Notes under the pieces: model-generated
Database searches by the model: none
The model's input: only the letters and a program-made list of their open reading frames with translations
What the model was told of the DNA's origin: nothing
Program-made: the position numbers and the translations under genes
Shown here: positions 27,272 to 38,214 of the stretch, one piece after another
Layout of the letters: each line of letters starts with the position of its first letter
Numbering within the stretch: position 1 is the first letter of the stretch
Source: Sphingobium wenxiniae
GTDB lineage: Bacteria; Pseudomonadota; Alphaproteobacteria; Sphingomonadales; Sphingomonadaceae
Assembly (NCBI RefSeq): GCF_007830065.1
Contig: NZ_VLKK01000013.1
Coordinates: 17,181-81,180, forward strand
Length of the DNA stretch: 64,000 nucleotides
Direction: 5' to 3'

Positions 27272-28678
27272 ATGGCGGACAATCGCAAGCTCTATCTCGG
27301 CCCCAAGCTGCGCGTATTGCGGCGGGAACTGGGGCTGAACCAGACGCGGATGGCGGAGGAGCTGGGGGTGTCGCCCAGCTATCTCAACCATCTGGAGCGC
27401 AACCAGCGGCCGTTGACGGCGCAGATGCTGCTGCGGCTGGCCAATACCTACGACATCGACATCCGCGATTTCGTCGCGAGCACGCAGGAAGGCGCGGCCC
27501 ATGCGCTGGGCGAGATATTGTCCGACGCGCTGGTGCGCGACATCGGCATCGCCAAGGACGAGGTACTGGAGGTCGCGGAGAATTATCCGGGCGTCAGCGA
27601 AGCCATCGCCCGCTTCTATCGGGCGCTTTCCGACCTGCGCCGCCTGCCCGAACGGACGGAGGCGGGGGGAAGCCCCGCGCCGCTGCTGGCGCCGATCGAC
27701 TGGCTGCGCGAGACGATCGCGCGGGCGGGCAATCATTTCGCGGAACTGGACGCCGCCGCCGAGGCGCTGGCCGTGGAGATGAACGACGATCCGGCGGTGA
27801 TGCAGGCGGACCTGCGCGCCCGGCTCAAGACGCTGCACGGCATGGGCGTGCAGACGGTGCGGGCCGATGTGCTTGCCGGAACGCTGCGCCATTACGACAT
27901 GCACCGCCGCCGCCTGCTGCTGAGCGAGCGGCTGCCCGCTTCGGGACGGCTGTTCGCGCTCGCCTATCATCTGTGTTCGCAGGAGATGGCGGAGAGCATC
28001 GCCGCGCAGGTCAACCGCGCCGCCCCGCCGGACGAGGACAGCCGCCGCCTCGCCGCCATCGCGCTCACCAACTATGCCGCCGCCGCGCTGATCATGCCCT
28101 ATGACCGTTTCCGGCAGGCAGCGGAGCAGAGCCGATACGACCTGCCGCTGCTTCGCGCGCGCTTCGGCGTGTCGGGCGAGCAACTGGCCCATCGGCTGAC
28201 CAGCCTCAACCGGACGGGCGCGCGGGGCGTGCCCTTCTTCATGGCGAAGCTCAACCGGGCGGGGATCGTGTCCAAACGCTTCGACGGGGAGGCATGGCCC
28301 TTCGCGCGGCTGGGCGGCACCTGTCCGCGCTGGGACGCGCATGACGCCGGCAGGACCGACCGGGTCGAGCGGCAGATGATCGAGACGCTGGAGGGGCGGC
28401 GCTTCGTCACATTCTTCCTGGCGCTGCCGTCGGATGGCGCCCCCGAGGCGCGGAGCCGCCCGGTCATCGCATTGGGATGCGAGGCGAAACATGCCGGACG
28501 GCTGGTCCATGCGGACGGCATCGACGTGGAGAAGGACGCGCCCACGGAGGTCGGTCCGACCTGCCATCTGTGCGAGCGGCGGGGTTGCCCGGATCGCGCC
28601 CTGCCGCCGGTGACGCGGGCGCTGGACCTGCATGGCTATGAACGGACAGTCAGCCCGTTTCCGTTCCGGCGGGTGTAG
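27272..28678 (+). CDS. ScfR/PrpR-type XRE-family regulator with DUF2083 domain
   Basis: A 468-residue short-chain-acyl-responsive regulator of the RamB/PrpR/ScfR class. An XRE helix-turn-helix lies at about 10-65 (LRRELGLNQTRMAEELGVSPSYLNHLERNQRPL). An ImmA/IrrE-like region follows, with the zinc-protease HExxH replaced by ALAYHLC, so it is not a protease. The C-terminal DUF2083 domain carries Cys residues in GTCPRWDAH and CHLCERRGCPDRA, like the Fe-S cluster cysteines described for PrpR. Such proteins control glyoxylate or methylcitrate genes, none of which is adjacent. The palindrome just upstream suggests autoregulation. Confidence 0.88.
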   Translation: MADNRKLYLGPKLRVLRRELGLNQTRMAEELGVSPSYLNHLERNQRPLTAQMLLRLANTYDIDIRDFVASTQEGAAHALGEILSDALVRDIGIAKDEVLEVAENYPGVSEAIARFYRALSDLRRLPERTEAGGSPAPLLAPIDWLRETIARAGNHFAELDAAAEALAVEMNDDPAVMQADLRARLKTLHGMGVQTVRADVLAGTLRHYDMHRRRLLLSERLPASGRLFALAYHLCSQEMAESIAAQVNRAAPPDEDSRRLAAIALTNYAAAALIMPYDRFRQAAEQSRYDLPLLRARFGVSGEQLAHRLTSLNRTGARGVPFFMAKLNRAGIVSKRFDGEAWPFARLGGTCPRWDAHDAGRTDRVERQMIETLEGRRFVTFFLALPSDGAPEARSRPVIALGCEAKHAGRLVHADGIDVEKDAPTEVGPTCHLCERRGCPDRALPPVTRALDLHGYERTVSPFPFRRV

Positions 28679-28782
28679 GAGACCGGGCGATCGAAGCGGT
28701 TGCGCGCCCGCGCCTTTCTCGATCCCGTGCATCCATTGCCGGGACGGCGCGTTGATGAAAGGCGGGATGCGCTGGAGGCGAT

Positions 28783-29406
28783 ATGGTCAGGCAAGGCGGC
28801 AAGGATATCGAGGAAGAGCCGCCCGCCACGCTGGAGGAGATCGCGCACGCCATAGGCGCGTGCCGCCGCTGCCCCATCGGCTGCAACGGGACGCGCGCCG
28901 TTCCCGGCGAGGGACCGGCGAGGACGCGGCTGATGATCGTGGGCGAACAGCCCGGCGACAAGGAGGAACAGGCGGGACGGCCCTTCGTGGGACCGGCCGG
29001 ACGGCTTCTCGACGCACATCTCGCGCGGGCCGGGCTTGACAGGGCGCGCCTCTATCTCACCAACGCCGTCAAGCATTTCAAGTTCGTGCCGCGCGGGAAA
29101 CGGCGTTTGCACCAAAGCCCGACGGCGGGCGAAATCGACATCTGCCGCTGGTGGCTGGATTCCGAGCGCCGCCTGCTCCGGCCTCAGGTCATCCTGGCGC
29201 TGGGGGCGAGCGCGGGGCGTGCCTTCCTCGCGCGGACGCCAGCCGTCGGCAAGGAGCGCGGCGCGCCCATGGAGCTGGCGGACGGGACGCCGCTATGGCT
29301 GACGGTTCATCCCAGCTATCTGCTGCGCCTCAAGGACGAGGCGCGCGCGAGAGAGGAAGAACGCTTCCAGAGCGATCTCCGGGGGCTGGCCTCATCCCTG
29401 GGCTGA
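28783..29406 (+). CDS. UdgX-type uracil-DNA glycosylase
   Basis: A 207-residue family 4-like uracil-DNA glycosylase. Motif 1 is GEQPGDKEEQAGRPFVGPAG (residues 54-73) and motif 2 is VHPSYLLR near residue 180. The diagnostic loop GKRRLH (about 105-110) corresponds to the KRRIH loop of UdgX, whose His forms a covalent bond with the deoxyribose after uracil excision; here Ile is Leu but the His is kept. Cysteines at about 27, 30, 34 and 121 include candidates for the Fe-S cluster. A GGAGG ribosome site lies 5 bases before the ATG. The gene is 104 bases after the ScfR-type gene and may be a separate unit. Confidence 0.87.
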   Translation: MVRQGGKDIEEEPPATLEEIAHAIGACRRCPIGCNGTRAVPGEGPARTRLMIVGEQPGDKEEQAGRPFVGPAGRLLDAHLARAGLDRARLYLTNAVKHFKFVPRGKRRLHQSPTAGEIDICRWWLDSERRLLRPQVILALGASAGRAFLARTPAVGKERGAPMELADGTPLWLTVHPSYLLRLKDEARAREEERFQSDLRGLASSLG

Positions 29407-29482
29407 GGAGAAATAAGCGGCGAAAGCGGTTCCCCTTGCCGGTGCGATGCTATAGCGGCGCAGGCGGCGAAGGAAGGTGGCG

Positions 29483-29698
29483 ATGGACGACAGCAAGGAT
29501 CCGAAGGTGAAGACGATCCTCGACCGTCTGCGCGTGCCGGAGGACAATCCCGTGCGCCGGGCGCGGCGGGTGGTGGAGGCGCAGGTGCCCGCCAGCCGCC
29601 GCGGCCCCGGCTGGGACCGGCACTGGCGCGAACTGGAAGCCTATCTGGACGAACCGGGCTGCTGGTCGGGCAAGGCGGACGAGCCGGATGACGGCTGA
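29483..29698 (+). CDS. Small charged protein of unknown function (71 aa)
   Basis: The predicted 71-residue protein starts MDDSKDPKVKTILDRLRVPE and is rich in charged and Pro residues, with no membrane segment or cysteine-rich motif. AGGAAGG lies 5-11 bases before the ATG, a good ribosome site. Its end overlaps the next small gene by 11 bases, suggesting coupled expression. I do not recognise the family. Confidence 0.6.
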   Translation: MDDSKDPKVKTILDRLRVPEDNPVRRARRVVEAQVPASRRGPGWDRHWRELEAYLDEPGCWSGKADEPDDG

Positions 29699-29915
29699 CC
29701 AGATGATCGACCTGATGGTCGCGCGGCTGGTGCGCGAGCGCGGCGGGGCCAGGCACCGCTGGCGGCAGCGGATCGGGGCGATGCGGCTCTATCCACGCGA
29801 AACCCATCCGCATTGCAACTGGTCGGTCAGCCCGACCGGCAGCGTCGGCGAAATCGAAGCGGTGGAAGCGCTGACGGACGAGCTGCGGTTGAAGCATCCG
29901 GTTCTGGCGGGGTGA
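29688..29915 (+). CDS. Small protein of unknown function (75 aa)
   Basis: A 75-residue basic protein starting MTADQMIDLMVARLVRERGG, with the Cys/His-containing segment YPRETHPHCNWSVSPTGS in the middle. It overlaps the preceding small gene by 11 bases. The even spread of helix-forming residues and the ordered composition look like a folded domain, but the family is not recognised. It would be the last gene of the short run after UdgX. Confidence 0.6.
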   Translation: MTADQMIDLMVARLVRERGGARHRWRQRIGAMRLYPRETHPHCNWSVSPTGSVGEIEAVEALTDELRLKHPVLAG

Positions 29916-30090
29916 GCGAGGGCGCAGGTGCCGGCTGGCATTCATGCCGTTGCGCCTTTTTTCACGCGGAGGCGCGGAGGCGCGGAGCGTCCGGAACGGC
30001 GGCGATGCGCTTGGCGTCCTATCAGCGCATGGAGGACGGCCGGGCGGCGTTGAAAGAGGGGAGAGGGCGGCTTTGTTTTCTTCCAAATTC

Positions 30091-30116
30091 GTCACCCCAG
30101 CTTTCGCTGGGATGAC
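30091..30116. repeat. Intergenic palindromic repeat
   Basis: A near-perfect hairpin GTCACCCCAGC-TTTC-GCTGGGATGAC with one C-A mismatch. This CCCAGC-TTTC-GCTGGG type recurs as dispersed intergenic repeats in sphingomonads and relatives; that statement rests on general knowledge, since only one clear copy is in this window. Confidence 0.6.
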
Positions 30117-30165
30117 GGAAGATAGAAAGCCTGCGCTACGTCCGCCAACCACCAAACCCGCTATT

Positions 30166-30194
30166 CAGCGCAGGTTTGCAAGCTGCTCCATCCC
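30166..30194 (+). repeat. 29-base near-repeat, copy 1
   Basis: Matches 31760-31788 at 24 of 29 positions, sharing the core GGTTTGCAAGCT. The two copies flank the DAHP synthase gene in the same orientation. Confidence 0.5.
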
Positions 30195-30200
30195 CTTGCC

Positions 30201-31571
30201 TCAGGCGGCGGCGCGGCGTTCCTTGAGTTCCTCGTTCAGCATTTCGGCAAGGAGGAAGGCCAGTTCCAGGCTTTGCGCGGCGTTGAGGCGCGGGTCGCAA
30301 TGGGTGTGGTAGCGGTCGGCCAGCCCTTCGTCGGTGATCGCCACCGCGCCGCCGGTGCATTCGGTGACGTTCTGGCCGGTCATCTCGCAATGGATGCCGC
30401 CGCCGAAGCTGCCTTCGGCCCGGTGCACCGCGAAGAAGCCGCGCACTTCGGCCAGGATGCGGTCGAAGGGACGCGTCTTGTAGCCGTTCGCCGCCTTGAT
30501 GACATTGCCGTGCATCGGGTCGCAGGACCAGACCACCGGATGCCCTTCGCGCATCACCGCGCGGACCAGGCGGGGCAGGCCCGCCTCGATCTTTTCATGG
30601 CCGTAGCGGGTGATGAGCGTGATGCGGCCCGCCTCCCGCGCGGGATTGAGCAGGTCGAGCAGGCGGAGAAGCGCGTCCGGTTCCAGGCTGGGGCCGCACT
30701 TCATGCCGATGGGATTGCCGATGCCGCGCAGATATTCGACATGGGCCGACCCTTCGAACCGGGTGCGGTCGCCGATCCACAGCATGTGCGCGGACGTGTC
30801 GTACCAGTCGCCGGTCAGCGAATCCTGCCGGGTCAGCGCCTGCTCGAAGGGGAGGAGCAGCGCTTCGTGGCTGGTGTAGAAGCTGGTTCCGCCAAGCTGC
30901 GGCACCGTCTCCGGCGACAGGCCGCAGGCGCGCATGAAGTCGAGCGCTTCGCCGATCCGGTCCGCGACCGCATCGAATTTCGCGGCGAGCGGGCTGCGGC
31001 CCATGAAATCCAGCATCCAGCCATGGACACGGTCCAGGCTGGCATAGCCGCCGGTCGAGAAGGCGCGCAGCAGGTTGAGCGTCGCGGCCGACTGGTTATA
31101 GGCGCGGATCATGCGTTGCGGATCGGGTTCGCGGGCTTGCGCCGTGAAGGCGATGTCGTTCACATTGTCGCCGCGATAGCTGGGCAGCTCCACGCCGTCG
31201 ATGGTTTCCGTCCCGGCCGAACGCGGCTTGGCGAACTGGCCCGCCATGCGGCCGACCTTCACGACGGGCAGCTTCGACGCGAAGGTCAGGACCACCGCCA
31301 TCTGGAGCAGTACGCGGAAGGTGTCGCGGATGTTGTCCGGGTGGAACTCCGCGAAGCTTTCCGCGCAGTCGCCGCCTTGCAGCAGGAACGCCTCGCCCGC
31401 CGTGACCTTGGCAAGCTCCGCCTTCAGGCTGCGCGCCTCGCCGGCGAAGACGAGTGGGGGAAACTGGCCAAGCTGGGCCTCCACCGCGGCAAGCGCCGCC
31501 GTGTCCCGATATTCGGGCATCTGGATGCCCTCTTGGCTACGCCAGCTTTCCGGCGTCCACTTCGCCGCCAC
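30201..31571 (-). CDS. aroF: 3-deoxy-7-phosphoheptulonate (DAHP) synthase, class II
   Basis: Catalyses phosphoenolpyruvate plus erythrose-4-phosphate to DAHP, the first step of the shikimate pathway. The 456-residue product is a plant/mycobacterial-type class II enzyme: [15 protein letters not shown] with the metal-binding Cys (about residue 69), [38 protein letters not shown] and [16 protein letters not shown]. The start is the GTG at 31571, which has AAGGAG 8 bases upstream. It is a monocistronic-looking gene flanked by repeat-bearing spacers. Gene symbol by function; class II genes are also named aroG or aroH. Confidence 0.92.
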   Translation of the reverse strand: MAAKWTPESWRSQEGIQMPEYRDTAALAAVEAQLGQFPPLVFAGEARSLKAELAKVTAGEAFLLQGGDCAESFAEFHPDNIRDTFRVLLQMAVVLTFASKLPVVKVGRMAGQFAKPRSAGTETIDGVELPSYRGDNVNDIAFTAQAREPDPQRMIRAYNQSAATLNLLRAFSTGGYASLDRVHGWMLDFMGRSPLAAKFDAVADRIGEALDFMRACGLSPETVPQLGGTSFYTSHEALLLPFEQALTRQDSLTGDWYDTSAHMLWIGDRTRFEGSAHVEYLRGIGNPIGMKCGPSLEPDALLRLLDLLNPAREAGRITLITRYGHEKIEAGLPRLVRAVMREGHPVVWSCDPMHGNVIKAANGYKTRPFDRILAEVRGFFAVHRAEGSFGGGIHCEMTGQNVTECTGGAVAITDEGLADRYHTHCDPRLNAAQSLELAFLLAEMLNEELKERRAAA

Positions 31572-31907
31572 GACGAGTCTCCTTCGAACAGGTCAAAATA
31601 GGGGCCGCACCTACGCCGATGCGGCCTTCAAGGCAAGTTCATAGCGGTTTCGCGCGGGATTTCGATACTGGATTGGGGATGGGCAGCCTGCACACCCGCA
31701 GTGGATATCGGGTTTGGCCGGAAGTGGGCGTTGCGCAGGCCCTCTTTCCTCCGTCATCGCAGCGCGGGTTTGCAAGCTATCCAATCCCAAAAAGAAAAGA
31801 ATGGCCCTTGGCTTCGCCGACCTGCGATCCGACAGGCGCAGGGCGAATGGAAGCGGGAGGATCGCGCCCGCTTCCCTTCCGCCGCCCGACCGCCTAGACA
31901 GGCCCTC
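31572..31907. other. Intergenic region between divergent DAHP synthase and UbiH-family genes
   Basis: No gene is seen in these 336 bases. The region holds the second copy of the 29-base near-repeat (31760-31788) and must carry the promoters for both flanking genes. Confidence 0.5.
31760..31788 (+). repeat. 29-base near-repeat, copy 2
   Basis: Second copy of the element at 30166-30194, same orientation, 24 of 29 identical positions. Confidence 0.5.
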
Positions 31908-33116
31908 ATGCAACGCTTTGACGTCGTGATTCTGGGCGGGGGCCTCGTCGGCCTCACCCTTGGCATCGCTCTTTCGGGCCATGGCGTGCGCTGCGCCGTC
32001 ATCGACCCCGCCGATCCGGTCGAAACCACCGCCGCCGGTTTCGACGGGCGCGTGTCGGCCATTTCCTCGACCAGCCATGCGATGCTGTCCGCCATCGGCG
32101 TCGCCGATCTGCTGGCGGACAAGGGGTGCCCCATCGATCGCATCTGGGTCAGCGACGGCTTGCAGCCCGGCGCCCTCGACTTCGCGCCGGATGCGGATGA
32201 CGGCGTGATGGGCGTCATGTTCCCCAATCGCGACCTGCGCGTGGCGCTCGCCCAGGCGGCGGAGAAGGCGGAAAACCTCACCCGCTTCCAGCCCGACCGC
32301 GCCGTGGCCGTGGATCGCAACGCGGACGGCGTGACGCTGACGCTCGCCAGCGGCGCGCCATTGCGCGGCGCGCTGCTGGTCGCGGCGGAGGGCCGCAACA
32401 GCCCCACGCGCGAAGCGGCGGGCATCCGCACGACGCGCTGGAACTACCGGCATGTCGCGATGGTGACGGCCATCGATCATGCCGTGCCGCACGGCAACAC
32501 GGCCTATGAGATATTCTATGTCGGCGGCCCCTTCGCGCTGCTGCCGATGCTGCCGGGGACGCGTTCGGCCATCGTGTGGACGGTGCCGACGCAGCAGGCG
32601 CCCGCGATGATGAAGCTCTCCGAACGCGCATGGCTCGCCGAAGCGCAAAAGCGCATGGGCGGATTCCTGGGCGAGATTTCGCTGGCGGGGCCGCGATCCT
32701 CCTATCCGCTGGGTTTCCATCATGCGGCGCGGATCACCGACACGCGCCTTGCGCTGGTGGGCGATTCGGCCCACGCCATCCATCCCATCGCAGGGCAGGG
32801 GCTGAACCTTGGTTTCCGCGATGTCGCGGCGCTGGTGGAAGTGCTGGTGGAAGGGATGCGCCTTGGCCTCGATCCGGGCGACGCGCAGCTTCTGGCACGC
32901 TATCAGCGCTGGCGGAGCCTCGATTCCCTGTCGGTCAGCGTGGCGATGGACGGCCTTGTCCGTCTGTTCGACATTCCCGGCCGCATTCCCTCGGCCATCC
33001 GCCGCGCCGGTCTCGCCGCAGTGCAGCGCACCGGGCTGCTCAAGAATCGCTTCATGGCCGAAGCGCGGGGCGAATCCGGTGCGCTGCCCCGCCTGCTGAC
33101 AGGCGAGATGGTTTAG
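31908..33116 (+). CDS. UbiH/UbiF/COQ6-family FAD-dependent hydroxylase
   Basis: A 402-residue flavoprotein monooxygenase of the ubiquinone hydroxylase family. The N-terminal Rossmann motif is FDVVILGGGLVGLTLGIAL (about 4-22). The second FAD motif is RLALVGDSAHAIHPIAGQGLNLGFRD (about 280-305), with the UbiH-family signature around it. It probably hydroxylates the aromatic ring of a ubiquinone precursor; the exact position cannot be assigned from sequence. The ATG at 31908 gives the standard N-terminus. A convergent acs stop is 23 bases beyond its own stop. Confidence 0.87.
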   Translation: MQRFDVVILGGGLVGLTLGIALSGHGVRCAVIDPADPVETTAAGFDGRVSAISSTSHAMLSAIGVADLLADKGCPIDRIWVSDGLQPGALDFAPDADDGVMGVMFPNRDLRVALAQAAEKAENLTRFQPDRAVAVDRNADGVTLTLASGAPLRGALLVAAEGRNSPTREAAGIRTTRWNYRHVAMVTAIDHAVPHGNTAYEIFYVGGPFALLPMLPGTRSAIVWTVPTQQAPAMMKLSERAWLAEAQKRMGGFLGEISLAGPRSSYPLGFHHAARITDTRLALVGDSAHAIHPIAGQGLNLGFRDVAALVEVLVEGMRLGLDPGDAQLLARYQRWRSLDSLSVSVAMDGLVRLFDIPGRIPSAIRRAGLAAVQRTGLLKNRFMAEARGESGALPRLLTGEMV

Positions 33117-33138
33117 GGCCGCCTCGCCAGTCGTTCTC

Positions 33139-35085
<1,947 letters not shown>

Positions 35086-35254
35086 GGGCATCCTTTCCTC
35101 ATCGCGGGTATCGCTTTCGTCCTAAGTAGGGCGGGACGGCGAAAACTGGAAGACGGATCGGCCCCGCTTTTCCGGTATATCGTTTCGCAAACGCTACAGG
35201 ATTTCCCTATTTTGCCGCTTTCCCAATGCCGGCCGCGCGCCTAACAGACAGGGC

Positions 35255-35926
35255 ATGTGGCAGCTTTACCAATTTCCGCTCTGTCCCTTCTCCCGCAAGG
35301 TCCGCCTGCTGCTCGGCGAGAAGGGCGTGGGTTATGACCTGGTGCGCGAATCGCCGTGGGCCATGCGCGACGAGTTCCTGGACCTCAACCCCGCCGGGAC
35401 CACGCCCGTCATGGTGGAGGCGGACAAGGGCCTGACCCTGATCGACAGCCAGGCGATCTGCGAATATTTCGAGGAGACGGTGGAAAAATTCCCGCTCATC
35501 TCCGGCACGGCGGCGGGCCGGGCGGAAGTGCGGCGGCTGACCGCCTTTTTCGACCAGAATTTCTATGGCGACGTGGTCGGGCCGCTGATCCACGAACGGA
35601 TGAAGAAGCGCCTCATCGAGCGGGCGCCGCCCGAGGCCCGCGTCCTGCGGGAGGCGATGAAGCGGGCCAATGTCCATATGGACTATATGGATTATCTGCT
35701 GGATCATCGCGCCTGGATGGCGGGGGGCACGCTCAGCCTCGCCGACATCGCGGCGGCCGCGCATCTGTCGGTCGCCGACTATCTGGGCGGCATCGACTGG
35801 GCGGGGCATGAGACGGTGAAGCGCTGGTATGCCGGCTTCAAGTCGCGCCCGTCCTTCCGTCCGCTGCTGTCGGAACGGATGGAGGTCATCACCCCGCCGC
35901 CCCATTATGAGAAGCCGGACTTCTAG
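35255..35926 (+). CDS. fzlA: FtsZ-binding GST-fold protein FzlA
   Basis: A 223-residue glutathione-S-transferase-like protein. The thioredoxin fold starts WQLYQFPLCPFSRKVRLLLGEKG. The C-terminal part reads like the alphaproteobacterial FzlA family rather than a general GST: HERMKKRL, a MDYMDYLLDHRAWMAGG segment, TLSLADIAAAAHLSVADYLG, KSRPSFRPLLSER and the tail PPPHYEKPDF. In Caulobacter, FzlA binds FtsZ, curves its filaments and activates constriction. No division genes are adjacent. Assignment rests on remembered family patterns, with an ordinary GST as the alternative. Confidence 0.78.
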   Translation: MWQLYQFPLCPFSRKVRLLLGEKGVGYDLVRESPWAMRDEFLDLNPAGTTPVMVEADKGLTLIDSQAICEYFEETVEKFPLISGTAAGRAEVRRLTAFFDQNFYGDVVGPLIHERMKKRLIERAPPEARVLREAMKRANVHMDYMDYLLDHRAWMAGGTLSLADIAAAAHLSVADYLGGIDWAGHETVKRWYAGFKSRPSFRPLLSERMEVITPPPHYEKPDF

Positions 35927-35943
35927 GAGCGGGCGAAAACGGA

Positions 35944-37104
35944 TCAGTCCGTATCCACCGCCACATAGACGCGGTTGCGGCCATGTTCCTTGGCCAGATA
36001 GAGCGCCCTGTCCGCCGCCCGCAGCGCGGCGCGGGGATGTTCATATTCCAGCACGTCGGCAACGCCCGCCGAGAAGGTGACCTGCTCCATCTTCTCGCCG
36101 TTGACGCGGTTGACGAGGCTGCGGCCCGCCAGATCCTCGCGCACCTTGTCGACCAGCGCGCAGGCTTCGGCTGCCGTCTTGCCGCGGAACAGCATGACGA
36201 ACTCTTCCCCGCCATGGCGCGCCACATGGCAGCGGTCGTTGGAAATCTTCGTCAGCAGGCCCGCCACGAATTTCAGCACCCGGTCGCCCGTGTCGTGCCC
36301 ATGCGTGTCGTTGATGATCTTGAAATGATCGATGTCGCAGAAGCCGATGGCGAGCGGCTCGCCCTGTTCGCGCGCCAGCGTCAGCTCCTCGCGCAGCGCG
36401 CCTTCAAAGGCGCGGCGATTGGGCAGGCCGGTCAGGAAGTCATGCTCGGCGGCCTGGCGCGCGCTTTCCAGGCTGGATTTCAGGGCCTGCGTCTGCTTCT
36501 GATTATCGCGAAGCTGGGTTTCCACCTGCCGCGTCTTTTCCACCATCGACCGGGTGAGATTGACGAGACGGGCCAGCACCGCTTCCGCGTCGCCGCCCGA
36601 CGCGAGATCCTTGGCCTGTTCCTGCAACGCGGCGCCATAATCCTTGGCGCTGCTGCGCGATTCGTGCATCAGACCGGTGAACAGGCTCAGGCTTTCCTCC
36701 ACCTTGTCCAGCATGGCCGCCAGCGCTTCGGGCGTGATCTCGTCGGCGCGCTGTTCGGCGATCACGGTTTCGATCCAGCCGTTGGTGACCTGGCCCCGCT
36801 CCATCATGACGGCCTTCACCGCCTTTTCGATGCCGATGTTCGTGCCGGTCAGATAATCGAGCGCCACCGAGAAATTGACCGGCGTGAGGTCCAGATCGTG
36901 AACGAATAGGAAGTCGCCGATATCGTCATACAGCTTGCGCCGGCGCACGACTTCCCGATTGGCGGCCGTCCCGGCGCGCACCCGCTGTTCGGGCGGAGAG
37001 TCGTCCGCCGCTTCGGCTTTTCCGGACAGGCCGCGCGCCCATCGCGTCAGGCGATCGGTAAGCCCCTGCTGCGGACCGGCGGAAGAAGAGGATAGTGCGT
37101 TCAT
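35944..37104 (-). CDS. GGDEF-domain diguanylate cyclase
   Basis: A 386-residue cytoplasmic protein expected to make cyclic di-GMP from two GTP. The N-terminal 215 residues are helical with no clear membrane segment, and include a long coiled-coil-like stretch (ARLVNLTRSMVEKTRQVETQ) just before the catalytic domain. The GGDEF domain starts at HDFLTGLPNRRAFEG and has the active loop as RHGGEEF with the metal-binding FCDIDHFKIINDTHGH. No RxxD inhibitory site stands at the expected place before GGEEF, so product inhibition may be absent. The signal sensed by the N-terminal region is unknown. Confidence 0.88.
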   Translation of the reverse strand: MNALSSSSAGPQQGLTDRLTRWARGLSGKAEAADDSPPEQRVRAGTAANREVVRRRKLYDDIGDFLFVHDLDLTPVNFSVALDYLTGTNIGIEKAVKAVMMERGQVTNGWIETVIAEQRADEITPEALAAMLDKVEESLSLFTGLMHESRSSAKDYGAALQEQAKDLASGGDAEAVLARLVNLTRSMVEKTRQVETQLRDNQKQTQALKSSLESARQAAEHDFLTGLPNRRAFEGALREELTLAREQGEPLAIGFCDIDHFKIINDTHGHDTGDRVLKFVAGLLTKISNDRCHVARHGGEEFVMLFRGKTAAEACALVDKVREDLAGRSLVNRVNGEKMEQVTFSAGVADVLEYEHPRAALRAADRALYLAKEHGRNRVYVAVDTD

Positions 37105-37173
37105 GCAATGGAGAACGGCAGAACGCGAAGAGGGTTAAACCCCCATCAAACAAATTTTCCAGCCGCCCGCGCC

Positions 37174-38052
37174 TTAGATGTCCGCCGAAACCAGCCAGTC
37201 GCGGAAGATGCGGACCGCCCGCGTCTGCAAAGCGCGCGGGCGGCAGACGAAGAAATAGCGATAGGGGCTTTCGACCGTCACGGGGAACAGGCGCACCAGG
37301 CGGTTGTCGGCGGCCTGCTGGAAATGGCTGGCGTGCATGACGGCAACGCCCAGCCCCTGCGCGGCGGCCTCCAGCATCAACTGGCCCGAATCATAATTGT
37401 CGATCGCCAGCGGTTGCAGGTCGGGCAGCCCGACCGCCTCTTTCCACGCGTCGAAGGCCAGCGCCATGTCGCGATGCAGCAGGATCGTATGCTGCGACAA
37501 TTCCTCCGGCGCGTTGAGCGGATGGGGCGGCTCCAGCAGCGCCTTCCGCCCGATCAGATAGACTTCGTCATGGTCCAGTTCATGCGCGTAGAGCGCCGGA
37601 TCGATGTCCTTCGCCAGCACGATGGCGGCGTCCAGCCCTTCGCCCAGCCGCGCAACGGCATAGGGCGTGGTTTCGATGTCGATATGCAGTTGCGGGTGCA
37701 TCTGACGCAATTCGCCCAGCCGCGGGAAGAGCCGCTGCGTCGCGAACAGCGGCATGACGGCCAGGCGCAGGCGCAATTGGTTGCCGCCGCTCTGGATATT
37801 CTCCAGCGCCTGGCTCAGCGAATCGAGTGCGGGCGCGATATCGTCCAGCAGCCGCTGGCCGTCGGCGTTGATTTCCAGCGCCTGATGCTTGCGGTCGAAC
37901 AGCGGGCGGCCGATGAAGCGCTCCAGGGCCTGCACCCGGCGGCTGAGCGCCGGCGTGGACAGCGCAAGCTCCTCCGCCGCCGCCTTGACGGAGCCGAGGC
38001 GGGCAACCTGAACGAAGGCCTCCAGGGCCGTGAGGGGCGGCAGTCTACGCAT
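37174..38052 (-). CDS. LysR-family transcriptional regulator (GcvA-like)
   Basis: A 292-residue LysR regulator. The winged helix-turn-helix is at 1-60 (LPPLTALEAFVQVARLGSVK, AAEELALSTPALSRRVQALE), close to the GcvA subgroup start PPLTALEAF. The substrate-binding domain follows (LRLRLAVMPLFATQRLFPRL through RIFRDWLVSADI). The spacer on its upstream side is shared with the candidate small RNA and the CDC48 gene on the other strand, so either may be its target. An inverted repeat TTCGCA-CT-TGCGAA lies in that spacer. Ligand unknown. Confidence 0.88.
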   Translation of the reverse strand: MRRLPPLTALEAFVQVARLGSVKAAAEELALSTPALSRRVQALERFIGRPLFDRKHQALEINADGQRLLDDIAPALDSLSQALENIQSGGNQLRLRLAVMPLFATQRLFPRLGELRQMHPQLHIDIETTPYAVARLGEGLDAAIVLAKDIDPALYAHELDHDEVYLIGRKALLEPPHPLNAPEELSQHTILLHRDMALAFDAWKEAVGLPDLQPLAIDNYDSGQLMLEAAAQGLGVAVMHASHFQQAADNRLVRLFPVTVESPYRYFFVCRPRALQTRAVRIFRDWLVSADI

Positions 38053-38200
38053 AGTCCATCAAAAACAGTGAAAAAGCCGCCTGCCGCGCCGCGTCATCCC
38101 GCTCCCGCGCAGTTTCAGCCGCTTTCATGTTCCCTCCCTCCAATGATCCGGAGAATCCGTCAACCGGCAAGATGCATTATTTGCAATCGGCACGATCTCT

Positions 38201-38214
38201 TTCGCACTTGCGAA
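38201..38214 (+). promoter_or_regulatory. Inverted repeat in the LysR-CDC48 spacer
   Basis: TTCGCA-CT-TGCGAA is a perfect 6-bp inverted repeat about 150 bases upstream of the lysR-type start and just before the candidate RNA. It may be an operator or the first hairpin of that RNA. Confidence 0.4.
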
